From Larix kaempferi (taxonomy: Eukaryota; Streptophyta; Pinopsida; Pinales; Pinaceae): 64,000 nt of DNA. Shown piece by piece: positions 55,636 through 64,000 of this stretch. Location of the stretch: the NCBI GenBank assembly GCA_027924585.1, contig BSBM01000602.1, forward strand, positions 6,323,501-6,387,500, read 5' to 3'. Each line of letters begins with the position of its first letter. The first letter of the stretch is position 1. Both the position numbers and the translations under genes were made by a program. The notes under the pieces are model-generated. The model saw nothing but the letters and a program-made list of their open reading frames with translations, had not been told where the DNA came from and searched no databases.

Positions 55636-58600
55636 ATGGCTGAGCTTGGAGAAGTAGAGCCCCCAGGCTTTGAACATCAGAAAATAGAGGAGTTGTCAGA
55701 GGACAGGGATGTTAAGATCTATGATAAAGTACTGTTGAATGGACCCATTGAAGCAGTGAAAGATAGAATGAAACTGATTAGGAACCAAGGTATAGATGTG
55801 CATAAGGTATATAGGTTGTTTTTCCAGTTCTTCTCAGTCGACCAAACCCTAAACCTCCCTGAATTCGTCGACTGGTGCGCTAGTAATTACTCCCTTTCTG
55901 AAAGGTAATTATGGATGCATCTAGTTCGAAGATCTTGTGTCCTATCATCCATGTCGTTATAAGAAAGGCCCTGTCAATTCCTAATGAATTTAGTCTGAAG
56001 TCCAAATATTACAAGGAAGAATCCCTAATTCAATATTTTAGACACTCTACAAGTGAGTTAAAGCAAAGTTTCTTCAGGGTTTGCCTAAAACCTAGTGTCT
56101 CATTGCAGGACCAGCCTTTCCTAGTCGAGTTCAGTCTCTTTACTAAATAATCTAAGTGTGTCCTAACCATGCTAAGCCAATTCTTAGGATTAGACACATA
56201 TATGTATGTCACTGAACCCTTGATGAGTCCGTTGCTCGTCCTTAGCACCTGCCCGTTAGAGTTTGAAGAGTCTGACCAGTCAGCCCAATGTGCCTGCCTT
56301 AAGTTTGATGAGTCCCTAGCTAAGAATATCCATTCTCAGCTAGTGGACTTCCACAAGACTAGAAGTTTCAGGTTTCAAGCATATTTGTTGAGGATGTTCT
56401 TGTCATTTAATGAAGAAAATTTGCAGCTTCCTGAGATGATACTCACAAAGGAAATGCACACAAATTACAACAAGTTCATGAAAAACCTCATGTCATACGT
56501 TTACAATGTTTTTTATTAGAAAATATTGCCCAGGGTGTCAACAGAGATGAAGGAGATGTTGCAACCTTCCCTTGAGACAAAAATAGGTGACTAGTTTCTC
56601 TTGGAACATAGCACAATAATCAGAGTATATGGGTTTACCCATCCACCTTATGTACTATCAGCATTCTTAACTCCTAGAGTGTTTGCTCTGGAATTGATCA
56701 AGAAAACGTTAAGGGCAGAAATTGAACATTTCTTGGATCATAAGAAAGCTTCAGACATTACATTTCCATGGGTTGTAGGCCCATTCATCATTAAGAATAA
56801 AGTTTCCCTTTCAGCCATTGAGTGTGTGATAAGAGAGATGAAATTTCAAACAAAGGCTGCCATCAACTATGATCCCCATCACATTATCTCAAACAAAAGA
56901 CAAGACAATAAAAGAAAGGGCTTTGAGATCTTTGAACTTGCAGGCATGGCAGAGACTGCAAATTGGTTGAACTATCACCCTAAGACTCAAGAAGATGTTA
57001 ATATACAGGGGGATTCCACTGCCTCAGTAGAAGGAGTCACTTCACCATGGGTGTATATTTACAACTTGATTCCAACACTGGAGAAAGTTGCACCCTTAGC
57101 TAGCTGCTCTGAGAAGAGAAATAAAAGAGATTTTCGTGAGGTTATGGATATAGAAGATGAAGACACGGCAAGAAGACCAAAGAAACAAAAGGTAGAAGAG
57201 GAGAAGCAAATTGTGCAGGTGATGACTGTTCAAGGTAAGAAGAAGCAGGTAAAGGCCAAAGTACCTGCCTTTGAAATCAAGGAGTATGTATTTGACAAAG
57301 CACCTACCGAGCCTGCTGCACAAGGAAAGAGTAGATCAGAACTGTTGGATGAATATAAAGAGAATAAAGATGCAGCTTCAGAAGAATCAAAGTTGTATGC
57401 AGAGGTTAGACATATCTCTAACAAGGATGTATCCCTGGTCTCTATTAGAATCCATGCTCAGAACACTCTGAATTTGGCCCTAGCCACCAAAAATAAGGCC
57501 ACTGAAGTAATAATGAACCTAGAGGATATTCCTGTTCTTGACATGATAAATCTACATAGGGAAAATAGAGATATTATTTATGCTAAGGTGTTGAATGTTG
57601 CATTAGAGTTGTCAAAGCTGCAGTCCAAGAAGAGAAATATTGATAATCAGCTCAGATAGGAAAAGGTGGAGAATAAAGCCCACAAGGCACAGATTAAAAT
57701 GCTGCAGACATAATTGTTGGCCACTAAGAGCCAAGCAGATAAAAGGGCCAGCATACAAAACCTACTGAATGAGAAGGACAATACTATTCAAGCAGTAAAG
57801 AAGAAACTAAAGATTCCCTCCACCCAATTGATAGAAGCATTTGAGTTGACAGAGCTTGAAAAGAAGAAAGAAGAGCTAAAAAATGAATTGACAGATTGTA
57901 AGGCCAAATTATTGAAGTTTGAAGAGAAAGAAAAACAATGGCAAAAGGATATGTCTCTTATAGTGGAGAGCGAGAAGAATATAAAGGCTAAATTTGAGGA
58001 TTTGGAAAAGAAATTGCAAGAGAAAGGTAAAGAGTTGGAGAGTATGATCACCTCTTCCTCTATTGAATCTGGAGATTTCTCCATTGTTCAAGCTATGGCA
58101 CAAGTAAGTTTGAAGGACTTAGAGCTGGAAATGTTGCAGAAACAAAACACAAATTTGGAAAGCATGGTTTCAAAGGAAGAACAAGAGAAAAAGGCTTAGG
58201 AATCCAAATACCAAGAGATATAGGTTAAGAGTGAAGAATTGTTGAAGCAGGCTACAGGCCAATCATCATTGCAGGAAGAAAAGCAAGTAATTTTGGATGA
58301 TATCATTGCAGAGGCAGACAAATTCAGACCCTATCTTGACTTTGTTTTGGACAAATAAGTTGTAATTAAATTGGCCAAACAAAGTATAACATCAGTGAAA
58401 GAAAAGTTGAATAAGAAGCCCATTGAGTGTGCTGAAAATGCCATAGAGTTTTTGAATGGGTTAACTAAGGATGAATTGAAAGAAGCAGGCATAAAGGACA
58501 GATTATCTACCATTATTTGGGTGAGGAAGGTGGTAAATAAACATCAGTAGTTGGATACAATTCAGGCCAGGATAGATATTATGGCACACCAGGTGAATCT

Positions 58601-58964
58601 CTTCAAAGATATGTTTGATCATTTGTTCAAGAAAGGGATTCCACTCTTTTGGGAAGAAGATGCTGCCATGCTGACACAAAAGGAGTATCAAGACAAGTTA
58701 AGGGAATGCAGGTTGGATCATGCAAACTTTGTTGACATGAGCCAATCACTGTCAGGTAAAATAGTTGTGGACAAGCTGACAAAGGAGTTTGAGTTGGTCT
58801 TGATTTTCAAAGAAGCATGTGCACACCTACGGAACTATTCATACAAAGATCATGTGGATCTAAGGGTATTGCTAAAGGAGGTGGCCACTACAGATTTTCT
58901 AGTTGTTGACCAATTGAAGATTGTGGGGAAATATGGAAAAGCCAAGCTGACGCTGCATGCATAA
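55636..58964 (+). pseudogene. large coiled-coil protein of unknown family, frame kept but stops interspersed
   Basis: Start ATG 55636; a one-base change near 55900 moves it to the frame then held to 58964. In-frame stops at 56148, 56517, 56592, 57657, 57711, 58197, 58221, 58356 and 58548; four or more look like CAG-to-TAG. The N-terminal ~400 residues are globular, with aromatic-rich blocks (F-F-Q-F-F-S-V-D, I-I-R-V-Y-G-F-T-H-P-P-Y, L-T-P-R-V-F-A-L-E). A Lys/Glu hinge with a nuclear-localisation-like R-R-P-K-K-Q-K (about 57165) follows. 57340-58200 is rich in Lys/Glu/Leu heptads (coiled coil), and a C-terminal segment ends L-T-L-H-A. It resembles no gag or pol. It may be an extra ORF of an unrecognised retroelement or a decayed host gene. 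The Tat-like LTR begins 212 bp downstream. Confidence 0.55.
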
Positions 58965-59176
58965 GGATTTTGAAGATCATGGATATTTTGCAAGCTGAAG
59001 AATTAGTTACTCAGGATTTGTTTATTTACTAGGAGTTGTTACTAGTTAGTAAATTTTCATTGACACATGTAAAGGCAGTTAAGCCTATTTGTCAGCACTT
59101 TTTATTTCTGTTGTAACTGATTCTAAAAGATGATGGACCTGTCCATATAGGTGTCATCTCAGTTGTAACAACTTTC

Positions 59177-59876
59177 TGTTAGGGTAACTCAAGCCCAAGG
59201 GATGTCTACTCCTATATATTCACATGTAATAGAGAGGAAAAAGGGTTGGAACCTGTGAGAACTTGAGTTTTGTATTTGAGATCCATCTTTAATAATATTA
59301 CAGAGCCGAGGCTGGCATTTTGCAGAGATTCTTGTGTTATTTACTTTACATTTGTACTTTATTTCCTCATGTGAATGTGTTCCTTGTTATCTCTTCCATT
59401 TTTTTATCTTCTTCATGTCTGAAATAAGTATTTGATAGTGCAGAATTCATACATGTATGCTTTGTCTATTGGTTTCAGATATTCACAGAATATTTTCTAC
59501 TAAATCTAGCATTGGATTCATCCTTGTTAGATGCCCATGTTAATGGATTCTTCTTCATTTATTCTTTATCACTAGACCGCTACATTTTGACTCTAAATGA
59601 GTAACTACCTTGCCTTTGTTATAAATTTCCATGCCATAGCACTATTAATTGATATATGAGTTATATTTTGACTCCACTTCCGAATGAGTGCTTGCCTTGT
59701 TTCGACCAAACAACAATCCAATTTTAATTTTTACTCATACATTTGGCCTTGTTAAACAATCAACGAGAGATCCCTCTCTGGAAAGAAAGAAGCCAGCTCT
59801 CTTTCCTAAAGTTGGTTTTGTGGTTACCTTGAAGTGAATTTTTCCCACAACCTTGGGGTCATTTTGAGTGCTAACA
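59177..59876 (+). repeat. 5' LTR of a Tat/Ogre-like gypsy element
   Basis: 700 bp with perfect 6-bp inverted ends (TGTTAG...CTAACA), a TATA-like box CTATATATTCACA at about 59212, and a primer site just after it. No purine tract precedes it, so it is a 5' rather than a 3' LTR. The boundary is inferred from the ends; the partner LTR is beyond the window. Confidence 0.7.
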
Positions 59877-59880
59877 TAAT

Positions 59881-59897
59881 TGGTGTCGTTTCCAGGT
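59881..59897 (+). promoter_or_regulatory. primer-binding site (tRNA-Asp-like, Tat/Athila type)
   Basis: TGGTGTCGTTTCCAGGT resembles TGGCGCCGTTGCCGGGG, the site commonly used by Athila/Tat-lineage gypsy elements; differences are mostly C-to-T or G-to-A. Confidence 0.7.
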
Positions 59898-60461
59898 AGC
59901 GAAAGTTATATTGTCCATGGGAGAAATGACAAAGAGTTCCGGATTTCAAGGGGAGAATAATTTCTGTGGGAAAACAGAGATTCTTACATTGGAGAAGGTT
60001 GTACATTTTACCTGGAAACTCCACGTTGATTTCCAAAGAAGGTTTTAGAAGACATCTTGGCCTCTAGAAGGGTACATACAAGAGGTAATCCTAATTCTGA
60101 AATTTTATAAAGTGTAGAAAACCTAGAAAGTTTGTTTAGACATTGAAGTGGAAAAGAAAAAGTTAGCACTTCTAATACTAAAAGGTATTTATCTCCAAAA
60201 GAGTTTTATGGTTTTCAAGATTTGGATTTAGAAGTAAGTATTGGAAAGTCTTTATTAAGATCAAATCAGAGTCAGACCTAAAGCCAACAGAATTCAATCC
60301 AAATAGGTTTGAGTCATACTTGCTAGATCCCTTGTGGTATAACTTGCAAAACACTGTAAGGTTGAACAAAGTAACCCTCATTTTCAAACCTCTCAGACTC
60401 GTACTACAAATATTTCTCATAACCTCCTCAAAATACTCAAAATCCTCCTCAGAACCCTCCT

Positions 60462-61460
60462 GTGTCACATAATCCACCTAGACCAATGGCAGCTAGGTTT
60501 GAACCCTTATCTTTGCCAACTACTTTGTATGATCTCCCTCAGAATTACTCACAGAGAATTTCTTTATATGATGGAGATGGGAATAATACAGCAAGACAAC
60601 ATATGGATAGATTTGAAGATTTCATTGACTTGGAAGAAGTAGATCATGATGATATGAAAATGAGGTTGTTTGCTCAGAGTTTGTCAGGAGAGGCAACGAG
60701 ATGGTTTAAGGATTTACCAGCAGCATCTATCCTTACCTTTGAAGCTTTTCAAACATTGTTTTTGGATAGGTGGGAGACAAAGAAGAGTCCCTTATGAATA
60801 TTATCTCAATATGACCATTTAAAGAAAGGGGATTTTGAGTCTGTACATAAGTTTTCTAGCAGATTTATGAAGGTATACAACTTTATTCCAGCTAATATTA
60901 AGCCTTTGGTAGGTGTTGCTAAACTTCATTATGTAGATGCCTTTGATGGAGACTTTTCATGTATGTTGAGAGAGAGGAAGTCATCTACTTTGTCAGATAT
61001 GTTAAAGGATGCTCTAGAATTGGAATAAAATTTAATGGCCTCAAGGAAATTGAAAAATAGAGTAGAAGCATATAAGAGAAGACAAGAAAACCAGCGAGCC
61101 ACTTTTGCTTCTTCCTCTGCAAGTGATGTTAAGTTTGAAATGATGATGAAGACCATGGAGAAGTTGATGGACAGGTTATCCCTAGATAACAGACCACCTA
61201 ATAGAGAGCCACCTGAGAGTCAAATAAGGAATCCAAATTTTAGGAGACCTTTTCCTCAAAGAAACCAAAGAAATCCTGAAGATCAACAGATAAAACCACC
61301 ATTTCCAGAAAATTTGGTTGATGAGGAGGGACGAGAAGATCCAATGGACAACCAAATTCATCACTTCGATGATATATATTCTGAAGTATACTTAACCGAG
61401 GAGGAACATAACTTATTTACTCAAGAATATCATTGTCTTATTTCATATCTAGATTCATAA
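60462..61460 (+). pseudogene. Tat-like gag (broken)
   Basis: Retrotransposon gag (PF03732-like) region: D-G-D-G-N-N-T-A-R-Q-H-M-D-R-F-E-D-F, then F-A-Q-S-L-S-G-E-A-T-R-W-F-K-D-L and F-L-D-R-W. Stops at 60795 (TGA) and 61026 (TAA), then a second open part at 61035-61460 with an N-terminal coiled coil and a Pro/Arg/Asn-rich stretch. No zinc knuckle seen. The leader 59898-60461 has no supported coding. Confidence 0.8.
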
Positions 61461-61677
61461 CAATATCAGAGAGGATATCAGAATGCCATTGATGATTTTT
61501 CAGAGAAAATTAAAACTGAGAAACTGTGATGTAATAACAAATAAAGGAAAGCCTAGTCCAAACCAGCTCTTCAATGCCTAGCAGAATTCAGAAAAACAAA
61601 AAGAAAACCAGAAGGATGCTATTATACAGAAAAATCCAGAAAATAAAGAGCACCAGTCAAAAGAAACTAAACAATCA

Positions 61678-62480
61678 GTGCCAATTGATGTAGATAGACC
61701 CATTTCATCCTTCAGTTTGAAGTCCGAGTTATCAAAGGTCAAAATTTATATCCGCTTTAATGAGTTGTTGAGGAACAATGAGTACAGAGAAGAAATTGCT
61801 AAAATGGTCAAGAATCAAGGTGATCATCAACCAGATATTTTAGAAGCAATAGATGATTCTCCCACTATTATCTTCAGACCTAAAATTGAAGATATAGATG
61901 ATGAAGAAGTTCCCCATTTTATCTAAGTTTGGATATCCATGATATGATTTTGCACAATGCCATGCTAGATTTTGGTGCATCTCATAATCTAATGCCAAAG
62001 ACAGTAGTGGAAAGTTTAGGATTGGAGGTTACTAGGCCTTATAAAGACCTATATTCTTTTGATTTTAGAAAGGTCAGGTGTCTGGGATTGATAAAAGATA
62101 TGGTGGTAACTCTTGCACAACTTCCTTCCAAAAGCATTGTGATGGATGTTGTAGTAGTTGATAGTCCTGCAAAGTTTGGTATGTTGTTATCAAGATCTTG
62201 GGAATCAAAATTAAAAGGAACTATGCAAATGGATTTGTCATATGCCACTATACCTTTGTTTGGAGGTAACAGGAGGTTATATAGAGAGAAGAAGTTAGCA
62301 TATGTAGTCAGCAGTAAAGATAAACCTGAAAACCATCATATTTATGTTGTTGATACTAATTTGGGATCTTCTATATTTTTCAACGATGGACCACACACTG
62401 ATCCTAAAGTTCCTGTACAAGTTGAATTTAAGGAGGATAAGGAATTTGCAAAAAGACAAGAAGCATTGGAGAAGAAACAA
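61678..62480 (+). pseudogene. Tat-like protease region (broken)
   Basis: 61678-61926 is the linker; a stop at 61924. From 61929 the aspartic protease appears: L-D-F-G-A-S-H-N-L-M-P, where D-S-G-A is expected (Ser changed to Phe), then V-D-V-V-V-V-D/M-D-V-V-V-V and F-G-M-L-L-S-R-S-W, the family's C-terminal block. Retropepsins process the polyprotein; this one is probably inactive. Confidence 0.8.
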
Positions 62481-62489
62481 AATGAAGAA

Positions 62490-62890
62490 TGGTTGTGGAC
62501 TATGTACTTCGATGGGTCTCTGAGTAAAAATGGAATTGGGGCAGGTGTTTGGATTATATCCCCAGTTAGAGAGTTTAAATCTTTATCTTATCAACTGACT
62601 TTTGAATGTACTAATAATGTGGTTGAAATATGAGGCTCTGATGTTGGGTTTGCAGGCTTTGAAAGACATGGAGGCAAAAAGAATAGAAGTATTTGGGGAC
62701 TCAGAACTTATGGTAAATCAGGTGAATGATAGTTACCAAACCAAATATCCCAATGAGAGCATACAGGAATGAGGTTTGGGACCTGTTTGGCAATTAATTT
62801 ACAGAACACAAAATCAGAGTGGTTCCCAGAATGGACAATCAGGTAGCAGATTCTTTGGCAACAACTGCTAGTGGTTTCAAGGATCCTATT
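62490..62890 (+). pseudogene. RNase H domain located before the RT
   Basis: W-T-M-Y-F-D-G-S-L-S...G-A-G-V-W-I-I-S-P, then T-N-N-V-V-E (frame breaks right after, near 62630), then about 62690 F-G-D-S-E-L-M-V-N-Q-V, and near 62840 M-D-N-Q-V-A-D-S-L-A. These give the D-E-D-D catalytic set of RNase H1/archaeal-type RNase H, as in the extra RNase H of the Tat lineage. Frame changes near 62630 and 62770 disable it. It lies upstream of RT, separated by a ~600-bp acidic linker (62890-63325). Confidence 0.78.
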
Positions 62891-63540
62891 TATTCCCAGA
62901 AAAAGTATGAAGTTGAAATTATAAATAGACCCTCAATACCATACAACTCCAAATATTGGCCAGTTTTCGATGATGATCCGCAAATAAAGAGATTTTTGGA
63001 AATGTCTGATGAATTCATGAATTCTCATATTGATACAGAAAATGAAAATTTAGAGAGCTTCCAAGATGATGAATCGACTGAAGATGAAAAGGTTGAAAGC
63101 AAAGAATGGCAGAATATGTTAGGAGGAAAAGACATAATTCAGTTGGAGAGCAATTTTATACCAAGAGGCCTGATTCCCCTAGAGAAGTTGTTTGATCAGA
63201 ATGACATTTCTAAGGATCCTAAAGTTAAGCCTACTGATGATGTCGTTGAATACCAGAACTTAGGTACTAAGGAAGCACCACGGATCGTAAAGTTGTCCAA
63301 GAAATTACTTGTAAAAGAGAAATAAGAATATGTCAATTTGATGAAGAAGTACACAAATTTATTCGCCTAGATCTATGAAGACCTAAAAGAGTATGATACC
63401 TCTATCATATAGCATATCATTCCAATAAAACCTGGAGAAAAACCTTTCAGACAAAAGTTGAGAAGAGTAAACCCCAAGTTGTTTCCTGTGATAGAAAAAA
63501 GAGATCAAAAAATTATTCAATGCTAAGATTATTGTAACTT
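62891..63540 (+). pseudogene. acidic linker and RT N-terminal region
   Basis: Glu/Asp-rich (62981-63120), then P-R-I-V-K-L-S-K-K-L (about 63275), and after a stop at 63323 Y-T-N-L-F-A...D-L-K-E-Y-D...H-I-I-P, the usual lead-in to gypsy RT. Stops at 63323 and 63368. Confidence 0.65.
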
Positions 63541-63549
63541 TGAGGTTTT

Positions 63550-64000
63550 TGAAATGGGTAGCTAACTTGGTGCCTGTTAGAAAGAAAAATGGTGATATTA
63601 GACTTTGTATTGATTTCAGAAATCTTAACTGAGTTTCTTTGAAGGACAATAACCCATTACCAAAGATGGAGCACATTCTGCAAAGGGTGGTAGGGTCTAA
63701 AAGGATTTCAACCATGGATGGGTTCTCAGGCTATAACCAAATTAAAGTATGCCCAGAGGACCAAGAGAATACTTCTTTTACTACACCATGGGGTACATTC
63801 AAGTATGTAAAAATTCCATTTGGGCTGATGAATGCAGGAGCTACATTTCAGTGTGCTATGGACATTGCTTTTGCATAAGAAAAGGATACATTTGTAGTTG
63901 TTTACATGGATGATATCACTGTTTATTCCAGGTCTAACAGGGAACATATCAAGCAGTTGGAGAAATTCTTTATGAAGTGCAGAAAATATGGTATTTCACT
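63550..64000 (+). pseudogene. Tat-like reverse transcriptase, 5' part
   Basis: L-V-P-V-R-K-K-N-G-D-I-R-L-C-I-D-F-R-N-L-N (about 63569-63630), a stop, then N-P-L-P-K-M-E, D-G-F-S-G-Y-N-Q-I, F-G-L-M-N-A-G-A-T-F-Q and Y-M-D-D-I-T-V-Y-S (about 63903-63930). Stops near 63631 and 63877. The catalytic Y-M-D-D is intact. Continues beyond the window. Confidence 0.88.

Larger units (their letters stand above)
59177..64000 (+). mobile_element. Tat/Ogre-like Ty3/gypsy element, cut by the right window edge
   Basis: LTR, tRNA-Asp-like primer site, ~560 bp leader, gag, protease, RNase H and RT in that order, all in plus orientation. The rest of RT and the integrase would lie right of 64000. Every domain carries stops or frame changes, so it is an old copy. 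Confidence 0.8.

Overview
This window is repeat-dominated plant nuclear DNA. The evidence is nested Ty1/copia and Ty3/gypsy LTR retrotransposons, an L1-type LINE with a plant-style RT zinc-binding domain, a tRNA-derived SINE, a foldback/MITE element, GT-AG introns, and tRNA-Met and tRNA-Asp-type primer sites. Such deep nesting of old elements suits a large, repeat-rich seed-plant genome, possibly a gymnosperm; the species cannot be named from sequence alone. I see no intact single-copy host gene.

Layout. 1-2950: minus-strand copia element (gag plus 5' LTR), running off the left edge. 2951-4500: satellite-like repeats passing into subterminal repeats. About 4100-20260: a large DNA transposon with a CACTA-type right terminus at 20260. 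It carries a decayed transposase-like gene (plus strand, 6101-8649), a 680-bp inverted repeat, and a second intron-containing gene on the minus strand (14443-11666) with a tandemly duplicated exon. Inside it lie a SINE with a 12-bp target duplication and a 5'-truncated LINE tail.

20264-52582: one minus-strand L1-type LINE split into three pieces (20264-21988, 30928-31627, 51158-52582). Two insertions separate them, and the LINE reading frame resumes across each. Insertion 1 is a chromodomain-type Ty3/gypsy element (21989-30927), which itself carries a solo LTR inside its reverse transcriptase (25488-27041, duplication CTTTT). Insertion 2 is a compound unit (31628-51157, duplication CTTCT). 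It holds a coding-poor LTR element, inside which sits a gag-only copia-like element (37785-48781, duplication AGGGG). That element has a MITE in its internal region, and one of its LTRs is split by a nearly intact copia element (41233-48572, duplication GAAGG). The compound unit ends in two opposed LTRs forming a ~1-kb-arm inverted repeat.

52583-55635 is mostly anonymous. 55636-58964 is a ~1,100-codon coiled-coil reading frame broken by about nine stops, family unknown. 59177-64000 is a Tat/Ogre-like gypsy element (LTR, tRNA-Asp-type primer site, gag, protease, an RNase H placed before the reverse transcriptase, then RT), cut by the right edge.

The nesting gives a relative clock: LINE, then chromovirus and compound LTR element, then solo LTR and gag-only element, then the copia element as the youngest datable insertion. 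Points most worth follow-up are the CACTA-ended transposon with an unusual transposase and exon-duplicated partner gene, the opposed-LTR palindrome, the RNase H-before-RT order, and the unexplained coiled-coil frame.
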